The notes under the pieces are model-generated. The model did no database searches and had not been told where the DNA came from. It saw nothing but the letters and a program-made list of their open reading frames with translations. DNA of 34,048 nucleotides from a virus. This document shows positions 28,756 through 34,048 of the stretch, one piece after another; the stretch's first letter is position 1, and every line of letters begins with the position of its first letter. The stretch is from the IMG/VR virus record IMGVR_UViG_3300020202_000173, positions 1-34,048 of that record; one strand, given 5' to 3'. The translations under genes were made by a program, and so were the position numbers.

Positions 28756-29717
28756 GCCAGTACCTGCGCTTCCCACTGACGGGCTATGTCCATCCAGTCT
28801 TGAGGCTTATCCCGCATCATAAACTTGAAGTCCTTATGGTCTTCATCGTCCCAAGGACGGCTAAACCATTTCATATCCTGCAAAGCGCACTCAGCAAATT
28901 CTTGGAGCTCTGCATAAGCGTCCACTCTCTCTGGTAAAGCCCCAATATTAGGGGTTATGGGGTAACACCCGTGGGCCTTTGCTTCATCCAGGGCTAGGCA
29001 ATATGTCTCCGGCCAGATACAGGGGTAAAAGAATATCGAAGCTTTTGCATACTCCCGGTAAAGCTGCTCTTGATTCAGGCTTCCTAGCAGCTCCACCCCT
29101 TCCATCTCTGACAACTCTGCAAAGATGTGGGCGTACTGAGCATCCTTCTCAGGCTCCCCGTAGGTCTCCATACTGGAGCAGATGGCGATGGTAGCCTGAG
29201 GCTCTTTCTCTTTTATTTGTTTAAATAGTTTTGGGATTCTTTCGAGTCCTCGGAAGGGGGTTGAGGCATAGATGAGGCGGTAAGGGTCTTTTTCGTACCC
29301 CCTGGCCAGTTCATCCAGCCAGACCCCGTGACCAATAACCTCGGAGTCAATCTTCAGCTTGTCCTTGAAATCATCGTGGTGGCACTGGCTTAAGGTAACC
29401 ACCTTATCAGCGTAACACCGGCCATAGGCAGCATTCTGCTGAATCACCGGCTGGTCTGAAAAGTGGTGGGTCCACCAAACTCGCTTGGAGATGGGGAAGT
29501 TCTCCAGCAGTTCCGCTACCTGAGTCACTACCACATCACAAATGGGCTGGGGTTCTTTCAACTGTTCCGGGGTAGTCACCCAGTGGACTTCATGCCCCAG
29601 CTTCTGCAGGGCTTCACCCAGGAAGATGACACATTTTTCTGTACCCCCAGAGGGCAGCTCCCGTACTGATCGGGAGTCATAGGGCTTCTGGCGGGGGAAG
29701 ATGAATAGTATTTTCAT
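28752..29717 (-). CDS. Glycosyltransferase family 4-like protein
   Basis: This encodes 321 residues with a GT-B fold. It starts MKILFIFPRQKPYDSRSVRE, followed by GGTEKCVIFLGEALQKLGHE, the N-terminal acceptor domain with the G-G-x-E motif. The C-terminal donor domain has RLIYASTPFRGLERIPKLFK, ATIAICSSMETYG, VELLGSLNQEQLYREYAKAS and FFYPCIWPETYCLALDEAKA; the last is the E(x7)E donor-site motif of GT4 enzymes. It lies first in the operon that continues to the GT2 enzyme, nuclease and terminase. It probably works with the GT2 neighbour. Confidence 0.88.
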   Translation of the reverse strand: MKILFIFPRQKPYDSRSVRELPSGGTEKCVIFLGEALQKLGHEVHWVTTPEQLKEPQPICDVVVTQVAELLENFPISKRVWWTHHFSDQPVIQQNAAYGRCYADKVVTLSQCHHDDFKDKLKIDSEVIGHGVWLDELARGYEKDPYRLIYASTPFRGLERIPKLFKQIKEKEPQATIAICSSMETYGEPEKDAQYAHIFAELSEMEGVELLGSLNQEQLYREYAKASIFFYPCIWPETYCLALDEAKAHGCYPITPNIGALPERVDAYAELQEFAECALQDMKWFSRPWDDEDHKDFKFMMRDKPQDWMDIARQWEAQVLA

Positions 29718-29796
29718 AACTCTCTATCCTGTATTGACTTGAAAAAGGAGGAGGGGGAGCGGTTAAACTGAATGGTTTGAGGAAAATTAAGAAACA

Positions 29797-29853
29797 CCCG
29801 CAGGTGAATTAGCAGAGAAAGTAGAAGGAAAGGGTTGGTGTTAGACCTGCGGG
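29797..29853. repeat. Interrupted inverted repeat upstream of the glycosyltransferases
   Basis: CCCGCAGGT at 29797-29805 and its exact complement ACCTGCGGG at 29845-29853 are separated by 39 nt of purine-rich sequence. It lies in the 193-bp gap between a leftward terminator (29857-29882) and the GT4 start (29717). It could be a regulatory mRNA hairpin or a protein-binding site. Nothing else coding is seen in the gap; AGGATAGAGAG before ATG 29717 is the likely SD. Confidence 0.45.
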
Positions 29854-29856
29854 CGG

Positions 29857-29882
29857 TAAAATTAAAAAGCCCCGGGAGGGGC
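29857..29882 (-). terminator. Intrinsic terminator (leftward)
   Basis: Read leftward, GCCCC-TCCC-GGGGC (29882-29869) is followed by TTTTTAATTTT (29868-29858). It ends the early/middle block that starts at the right edge of the window, just after the small Cys-rich gene at 29911-30081, and separates it from the glycosyltransferase/terminase operon. Confidence 0.85.
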
Positions 29883-29910
29883 ATATCTAAGCGTGGAGTG
29901 TAGTTAGAAC

Positions 29911-30081
29911 TTATTCAATGACTTTGGATTTGAAGTATCGTCTAGCCTGTTCCTCTGGGCACTCGTAATTGCCCTTAATCCCGTAAATGCAGAGGTCTCC
30001 ACAGGCTTCAGCCTTTGCATTAAAGCTTTTACCAAAGCAAAAAGGCGGTGGTAAACGTTTGTTTCGGTGACCGGGTTCCAC
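29911..30081 (-). CDS. 56-aa Cys-rich protein
   Basis: The frame from GTG 30081 gives 56 residues with four cysteines: PPFCFGKSFNAKAEACGDLC, then NYECPEEQARRYFKSKVIE. The CFGKxF...C..(L)C...C layout resembles small phage proteins of the type C-F-G-x-F-D-P...C..C...C that I recall from many contigs; function unknown, zinc binding plausible. The GTG lies one base after the upstream stop, with AAGGTGGG as SD. The overlapping ATG frame (MWNPVTETN..., 59 aa) was considered, but its composition is less protein-like. A terminator follows it. Confidence 0.62.
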   Translation of the reverse strand: MEPGHRNKRLPPPFCFGKSFNAKAEACGDLCIYGIKGNYECPEEQARRYFKSKVIE

Positions 30082-30082
30082 A

Positions 30083-30520
30083 TTACCCACCTTTTAACAC
30101 TTTCTTAGGGCCTAATTCCCTATCGTCTTGATTCAACCAGTCTTCATAAGTAAGACATTTTGCAACTGTGTTACCTCGACAGATACGACAGTATCTGACT
30201 TCTTGGATTACATTATCCTGGTTAGAATATAGTGATTTGCACACAGAGCAGATAAAACGATTACAAAGCTTTGTTGGGACAGGCTGTCTATAAGACACAT
30301 ATAGATTAGTTTTCCCTTCCTGGGACCTGTCTACCTCTTCATATTTATGAGGGGGAAGCTTTGTGATTTTATATTGTTCAGGCTCAGACCGTTCTTGATA
30401 GCGCTCTTTTAATTTCGCCTCTGCCAAAACATATGTATCAACCGACACCCTAGCCTGGTTTGCAACACCTTTTAAGGTGTCTTTTCGGTTGCAGCGGTTT
30501 GAATAATCCCCTCTCCCCAC
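30083..30520 (-). CDS. Zinc-ribbon-like hypothetical protein
   Basis: This encodes 145 residues from GTG 30520, just after the preceding TAG, with a weak GGTGGAGGCG upstream. The N-terminal half is basic and resembles a small DNA-binding segment (LKGVANQARVSVDTYVLAEA). The C-terminal half carries CNRFICSVCKSLYS and VRYCRICRGNTVAKC, two CxxC knuckles about 20 residues apart, typical of a zinc ribbon. It may be a phage regulator of transcription or replication; no family is assigned. Confidence 0.65.
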   Translation of the reverse strand: MGRGDYSNRCNRKDTLKGVANQARVSVDTYVLAEAKLKERYQERSEPEQYKITKLPPHKYEEVDRSQEGKTNLYVSYRQPVPTKLCNRFICSVCKSLYSNQDNVIQEVRYCRICRGNTVAKCLTYEDWLNQDDRELGPKKVLKGG

Positions 30521-30940
30521 CTAACTCGCCTCCACCAAGGGCAACTTCTTTTGCTGCTCCAAGTAATACAGATATCCTTCAGGCGGTAAACTCATGGCCC
30601 GGGTATGCTCCCCCACATGCGGCATTGCTCTGGTCTGCTGAGGTTGCTCTGGCTTTTTCTGCAATTTCTCTTCCCTATCCACGGCTTGATGCTTCTGCCG
30701 GTTCAACCATTCCGGCTGGTCATCCGGCTTCACCCGGTTAATGCTGTGCTTCCCGGTATTCAGGCTAAACCCCTGCCATTCCATGACCCGACAGGAATCA
30801 TCATCATGGGTCTTGCTACGTTTGCGGCAGTTGGGACAGTAGGTTATGTAAAGCAGGATGTAATCGTATTTACTGATGTGGCTGTGGAGCCAAGTCAAAA
30901 CCGTTTTACGGCCTGAGCCGCAATGCGTAATTCTGTACAT
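30521..30940 (-). CDS. Hypothetical protein with N-terminal zinc knuckle
   Basis: This encodes 139 residues. The first 50 residues are aromatic and contain TYCPNCRKRSKTHDDDSC, a CxxC with a more distant Cys. The rest is hydrophilic, Lys/Gln/Pro-rich and probably disordered, ending YLYYLEQQKKLPLVEAS. ATG 30940 follows the stop of the upstream gene by one base. No function is assigned. Confidence 0.6.
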   Translation of the reverse strand: MYRITHCGSGRKTVLTWLHSHISKYDYILLYITYCPNCRKRSKTHDDDSCRVMEWQGFSLNTGKHSINRVKPDDQPEWLNRQKHQAVDREEKLQKKPEQPQQTRAMPHVGEHTRAMSLPPEGYLYYLEQQKKLPLVEAS

Positions 30941-30941
30941 C

Positions 30942-31133
30942 CTACATAGGCCTGATTGAGACGTTATACTTCATCCCTTCAAGGATGAAATCGATATCCG
31001 CCTGGCCACATCCAACCCCTTTGCCTGTGACATTGGCCCCTTTGGCCTCAATTGCTTTTTCAAGCCATTCTCTCATGTTGAAAAAGGCTTCAATATCCAT
31101 TTCATCCAGTGTAAAACCGAATTCATTCGTCAT
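30942..31133 (-). CDS. Small conserved-type phage protein
   Basis: This encodes 63 residues. FNMREWLEKAIEAKGANVTG followed by KGVGCGQADIDFILEGMKYN and VSIRP is a pattern I recall in short phage proteins of unknown role (G-x-G-x-G-x-A-D-I/L-x-F/V-x-L-E/D-G). ATG 31133 has GGATAGAAGAG immediately upstream, a good SD. The 83-bp gap upstream (31134-31216) holds only a weak hairpin. Confidence 0.65.
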   Translation of the reverse strand: MTNEFGFTLDEMDIEAFFNMREWLEKAIEAKGANVTGKGVGCGQADIDFILEGMKYNVSIRPM

Positions 31134-31216
31134 CTCTTCTATCCCTCTTTGGCAATGCTGTGGCCTGCCTAGTCCAGCAGGTCTTGTGGAGCTGTGATTC
31201 TGGTACTACCTCCACT

Positions 31217-31447
31217 CTACCAGACTGAACCACCATCTTTAAAGGGGTCTTCCTTCCCAAAAAGTTTTAACATTGTCCCTGGGTTGGGGGCCCCCTCATC
31301 CTCCAGTAATGCTGTAACCGCAATCATCATCTGGCAGGTAAATACCTCACTAAGCCCCAGCCTTGGGATATCACAGCGGCTACAATCCCCGTTGATTAAA
31401 TAACAATTCACAGCACTACGGGTCCAGTGCCTGTCCGTTGTTGCCAA
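31217..31447 (-). CDS. Small Cys-containing protein
   Basis: This encodes 76 residues starting at TTG 31447 with a strong SD (AGGAGG, 8 nt upstream). RHWTRSAVNCYLINGDCSRC followed by EVFTCQMMIAVTALL resembles a family of short proteins (W-T-x-x-A-x-x-C-Y...C-x-x-C-x-I...C-Q-M) I recall from bacterial genomes and phages, of unknown function and possible metal or Fe-S binding. It overlaps nothing and lies 12 bases after the small membrane-protein gene. Confidence 0.68.
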   Translation of the reverse strand: MATTDRHWTRSAVNCYLINGDCSRCDIPRLGLSEVFTCQMMIAVTALLEDEGAPNPGTMLKLFGKEDPFKDGGSVW

Positions 31448-31459
31448 CTTCCACTCCTC

Positions 31460-31603
31460 CTATTTCAGCAAAAGTAAAAACCCCATGAATCCTGGGAACA
31501 TTAATCCTGTGACAAACTGTTTATCCAGTATGCAAAAGGCAAGAACGGCCCCTGATAGCAAGGCCATCATTACCTTAAGTCTGTCGAAATCTTCAATACT
31601 CAC
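31460..31603 (-). CDS. 47-aa membrane protein
   Basis: The frame from GTG 31603 reads MSIEDFDRLKVMMALLSGAV then LAFCILDKQFVTGLMFPGFM and GFLLLLK. Two hydrophobic segments (about 11-25 and 31-46) are separated by DKQF, a helical hairpin. AGGAGGAG lies about 7 nt before the GTG. Such tiny two-helix proteins may be holin-like or membrane modulators; its position far from the endolysin makes a lysis role less likely. Function unknown. Confidence 0.6.
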   Translation of the reverse strand: MSIEDFDRLKVMMALLSGAVLAFCILDKQFVTGLMFPGFMGFLLLLK

Positions 31604-31629
31604 CTGTGACTCTCCTCCTCTGTTAGTGG

Positions 31630-31896
31630 TTAAAAACGCTTCCCAAATATGTGAAACAGCGGTTTCTTTTTGTACCCATAGATATTGACTTCTTCTTCGC
31701 TCCAGGGGTCTATGGAATACCCTTCTACCAGCTCAAAACCTAGTAAATCTAGTAGCTTTGAAAGGCACCTCTTAGTTGCATCATCCCCAATGGTGATTGT
31801 TTTAGGGGCATTATCAACGACATATGCTCTATTACCAGTGGTACAGATTCTGTAGTTCTGCCCCTCAACGGTAAAAATCAGTACTCTCTCCTGCAT
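31630..31896 (-). CDS. Small hypothetical protein
   Basis: This encodes 88 residues from ATG 31896 (MQERVLIFTVEGQNYRICTT); the ATG overlaps the upstream stop as TGATG with GGAGGGG upstream, so it is preferred to GTG 31899. It is mixed alpha/beta with two Cys and ends GYKKKPLFHIFGKRF, basic and aromatic. No family is recognised. Confidence 0.6.
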   Translation of the reverse strand: MQERVLIFTVEGQNYRICTTGNRAYVVDNAPKTITIGDDATKRCLSKLLDLLGFELVEGYSIDPWSEEEVNIYGYKKKPLFHIFGKRF

Positions 31897-32120
31897 CACC
31901 CCTGCCCCTCCAGGGGTCTAAGGAGATTCATTCCGATAGCTGTTTCACTGGGGGAGTAAATCATATCCGGGGGGAGCCCCAGAAGAGACCGCCCCTCATA
32001 CTCTGAAATTAACCCTGCCTGGTACAACATCACCACCGTATGAATCCTAGCCTGTACGTCAGGGGATGCTGAGAGGTTCTCAATCACCTTTTTCAACCCC
32101 TGTATCCGGATATCAGTCAT
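31896..32120 (-). CDS. Small hypothetical protein
   Basis: This encodes 74 residues: IRIQGLKKVIENLSASPDVQ, a helical stretch, then MLYQAGLISEYEGRSLLGLP and a C-terminal EGQG. The ATG overlaps the stop of the upstream HTH gene (ATGA) and its own stop overlaps the next ATG, so it belongs to a tightly coupled four-gene run. Function unknown. Confidence 0.6.
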   Translation of the reverse strand: MTDIRIQGLKKVIENLSASPDVQARIHTVVMLYQAGLISEYEGRSLLGLPPDMIYSPSETAIGMNLLRPLEGQG

Positions 32121-32287
32121 TGCGCTTCTCCTTTTAGAAGACGCTCAATCTCAGTAGTCCCAATTAAATACTGCCTTCCAATTCTTGTGGCCTTTAGCAG
32201 ACCTTGTTTCACATATACACGGACTGTGTACGCAGAAACATGTAGTAATTTCGACGCTTGTTCAGTTGTTAAATAGTTTTCTATCAT
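32117..32287 (-). CDS. Excisionase/MerR-type HTH DNA-binding protein
   Basis: The frame from ATG 32287 gives 56 residues: YLTTEQASKLLHVSAYTVRV then YVKQGLLKATRIGRQYLIGTTEIERLL. This is the canonical excisionase-family helix-turn-helix (L-T-x-x-E-A-A-x-x-L-x-V-S-x-x-T-V-R-x-Y/W, wing G-x-L-x-A-x-R-x-G/I-x-R-x-Y). GGAGAG precedes the ATG and the stop overlaps the next start (ATGA). It may be a transcription regulator of the early block or a recombination directionality factor; no integrase is in the window. Confidence 0.78.
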   Translation of the reverse strand: MIENYLTTEQASKLLHVSAYTVRVYVKQGLLKATRIGRQYLIGTTEIERLLKGEAQ

Positions 32288-32303
32288 TTTGTTTCTCTCC
32301 TAT

Positions 32304-34007
32304 CTAAATTGTCATCCGGTCAGCATAACGACCGGTTCTAAAGTCATATAACAACTCGGTTTGGCCCAGCTTCCCGTTCTCCTTGAACCGGATCTTCTGG
32401 ATATAGATATCCACCAGCCCCCGCTTCTCCTCGGACATATGCCGCCACACAGACAGGCAGTTATCCGCCTTGTTTCGCCAGTGAGCAGACCCGGAAACAT
32501 CATAGGGGGTAGGAATGGGGTAATCCCCGTCTTTATTTTTAGCAAGCTTCGTGGGGTGTGCTACCAGCCACACATGCACCCCGTGTTGCCGGGCAAACTG
32601 GCGGATCTTGGTTAAGGCTTGGGAGATGTACTCCGTTTCCGTCAGGTTGTTGGGGCGGGCATGGTCAATCTCGTTCCAAGGGTCCAATATCAACCCCCGG
32701 ATGCCCTTACGGTAGACCAACACTTTCGCCAACTCCAGCACGTTCTCCAGCTTCAGGTTGTCTTCATCCGGCAGAATGAAACTGTAGTGGTTATTGGTCC
32801 ACAGTTTTGCCTGCAGCATCTCGGAGGCATCCATGTGGCCATAGATAGCCCGTTCAAACGGCTTGCCCACATACTTCTCAATCAGCTTGGCAATGTGCCG
32901 CTCCAAGGGTTGGTTCTCCGGGCTGAAGACCCCAAAGGTCCAGCCGTGGTTCAGTGCTAGGTTCACTGTCAGGGCGTCAATAAACTCGGACTTCCCATGC
33001 CCCGGGATCCCGGTAACCAGTGTCCATTCTCCAGGGCGTACCCGGTAGAGGCCATCCAGAGATTTCCAGCCGGTGGGGTCTCCCGGCTTTAGTCCGAAGT
33101 CATATAGGTTATCTACCCGGTCTGACAGGTCCAGAACCTCGAACACCCCTTTGACGGGATACGGCTTGGCATTCTGGATGCATTCCGCTAGGGCCTGAGC
33201 CCCATGGGTTACTAGGACTTCATTGGCATCTTTGCACCCATCCACCCACTGGACCCGGTGGCACTTGTCCCGCCCTAATCGGCGGGCCAGTTCCTCCTCC
33301 AGTTTCTGTCCAGGTTCATCGGAATCTACCGCTAGAATAAACTGTTTCACGGCTTCCAGTTGGCTCTGGCAGTTCTCCAGGTACTCGAACTTGTTCGAAT
33401 AATCCTTGGTGGTTACTGCAGGAGCCCCATCCGGTACGGACACCACGTTGGTGAATCCCGCCATCTCCAAGGCAAGCTTATCCATCTCGCCTTCCACAAT
33501 GACCGTAGTTTCCTGGATGTCATTGAGCCCGTAGAGGACCCTTTCAGCCCCAGAGACCATCCGAAAGTTCTTGGCCCCATCTCGGTACTTGATGTTTACC
33601 ACTTCATTCCCCCGGTAAAAGGGGAACTGGATGGCATTCACCGTCTCTTCAACCTGGGGCATGTACACTTCACCGTAGCCGATCTTGTTACGCACCAGCA
33701 CCGGTTCAGTAATCCCCCGAGCCGCAAACCAAGCCACAACCTTTTCAGGCAGCCCTGTGGGGTTGTACTCCGGTTTCCGCCAAGTTTTGGGCTTCCACTT
33801 GAACGGATCAGAAGCCCCCTCGACCCCGGACTTCAGAGACCCCCGCCAGTCACAGTGGTGGCAGATCCACACCTCTTTCTCGGTGTTTACCGACATACAG
33901 GGCACCTTGGACTTTCGCCGGTGCGGGCTGCACTGGGGGCAGGTGGTGTACACCTCTTTGCCGTATTTGGAACCCAGGTGGATTCCGTAATCTGCAAAGG
34001 TCTTCAT
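32304..34007 (-). CDS. Toprim primase-helicase (T7 gp4-like)
   Basis: This 567-residue bifunctional replication enzyme has an N-terminal zinc finger (Cys23-x2-Cys26 ... Cys49-x2-Cys52) for primer-site recognition. The Toprim domain follows (VIVEGEMDKLAL, Glu172; AVDSDEPG, Asp228/Asp230), catalysing primer synthesis. The C-terminal RecA-like DnaB-type helicase has Walker A GIPGHGKS (333-340), Walker B LILDP (439-443) and a later VHVWLVAHPTK segment (H4-type). It should unwind DNA and lay primers at the phage fork. ATG 34007 overlaps the upstream stop (TGATG) with AGGA upstream. All active-site residues appear intact. Confidence 0.95.
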   Translation of the reverse strand: MKTFADYGIHLGSKYGKEVYTTCPQCSPHRRKSKVPCMSVNTEKEVWICHHCDWRGSLKSGVEGASDPFKWKPKTWRKPEYNPTGLPEKVVAWFAARGITEPVLVRNKIGYGEVYMPQVEETVNAIQFPFYRGNEVVNIKYRDGAKNFRMVSGAERVLYGLNDIQETTVIVEGEMDKLALEMAGFTNVVSVPDGAPAVTTKDYSNKFEYLENCQSQLEAVKQFILAVDSDEPGQKLEEELARRLGRDKCHRVQWVDGCKDANEVLVTHGAQALAECIQNAKPYPVKGVFEVLDLSDRVDNLYDFGLKPGDPTGWKSLDGLYRVRPGEWTLVTGIPGHGKSEFIDALTVNLALNHGWTFGVFSPENQPLERHIAKLIEKYVGKPFERAIYGHMDASEMLQAKLWTNNHYSFILPDEDNLKLENVLELAKVLVYRKGIRGLILDPWNEIDHARPNNLTETEYISQALTKIRQFARQHGVHVWLVAHPTKLAKNKDGDYPIPTPYDVSGSAHWRNKADNCLSVWRHMSEEKRGLVDIYIQKIRFKENGKLGQTELLYDFRTGRYADRMTI

Positions 34008-34048
34008 CAGTACACCGGTATCCTGGGTTTCTGGGGTGGGACTTCCAC
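34007..34048 (-). CDS. Partial upstream gene (C-terminal 13 residues)
   Basis: An open frame, VEVPPQKPRIPVY then TGA, enters from the right window edge and ends in a TGATG overlap with the primase-helicase start. Only the C-terminal end of a gene is visible; too little is present to name it. The coupling implies it belongs to the same replication operon. Confidence 0.4.
   Translation of the reverse strand: MEVPPQKPRIPVY

Noticed and set aside
29911-30089. ATG-initiated frame (MWNPVTETN...) overlapping the 56-aa Cys-rich gene
   Set aside because: The GTG frame has regular cysteines, a charged tail and a better SD position; the ATG frame lacks conserved-looking features.
1-34048. Possibility that the window is a complete circular genome
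   Set aside because: Joining the ends closes the right-edge partial frame with a stop after three codons, and polymerase and other expected genes are absent. This is not proof, but there is no positive support such as a terminal repeat.

Overview
The window is a stretch of a tailed double-stranded DNA bacteriophage or prophage (Caudoviricetes, short-tailed podovirus type). It carries terminase small and large subunits, a portal, a scaffold candidate, an SU10/DUF5309-like major capsid protein, a gp4-like adaptor, a nozzle/stabilisation protein, a set of probable ejection proteins, a tail fibre, lysis genes and a Toprim primase-helicase. The host is probably a diderm (Gram-negative-type) bacterium: four proteins have classic Sec signal peptides with A-x-A cleavage sites, and the lysis gene is a small lysozyme-fold muramidase. 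No integrase, DNA polymerase or defined genome ends are visible and the last gene runs off the right edge, so this is probably not a complete genome.

Layout. (1) 1-3145, plus strand: an accessory/early block with a zinc-ribbon protein, a small protein, dCMP deaminase, a cytosine-C5 methyltransferase that contains a second 233-codon ORF in another frame, an unknown protein and an HNH-AP2 endonuclease. (2) 3146-5165: a control and RNA region with a coiled-coil HTH protein, two near-identical extended -10 promoter candidates that appear to drive two non-coding RNAs, small minus-strand genes and a degenerate tRNA. (3) 5193-10207, minus strand: endolysin, three secreted proteins, a membrane/coiled-coil protein, tail-fibre accessory proteins and the tail fibre. 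(4) 10298-11715: a lysogeny-like switch, with a Rha-type regulator and two tiny coupled genes facing a divergent HTH repressor across an operator region. (5) 11712-25385, minus strand: the virion module, read from portal through scaffold, capsid, a secreted protein, adaptor, nozzle and an acetyltransferase to the ejection proteins. (6) 25415-29717: a plus-strand, probably leaderless DUF551-like gene, the two terminase subunits, a PD-(D/E)XK-like nuclease and two glycosyltransferases. (7) 29911-34048, minus strand: an early/middle block of small, often cysteine-rich proteins, an excisionase-like HTH protein and the primase-helicase.

The minus-strand genes are packed with stop/start overlaps (TAATG, TGATG, ATGA, GTGA), so translation is probably coupled over long polycistronic transcripts. 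Several real genes are very short or start at GTG or TTG (11072-11310, 29911-30081, 31460-31603, 32117-32287) and were found by reading the gaps.

The observations most worth following up are: the fully nested ORF inside the methyltransferase gene; a roughly 140-nt pseudoknot-capable RNA at 4310-4452 with its own promoter, plus a twin promoter at 3538; and the placement of Sec-secreted proteins inside a virion operon, one of them directly after the capsid gene.
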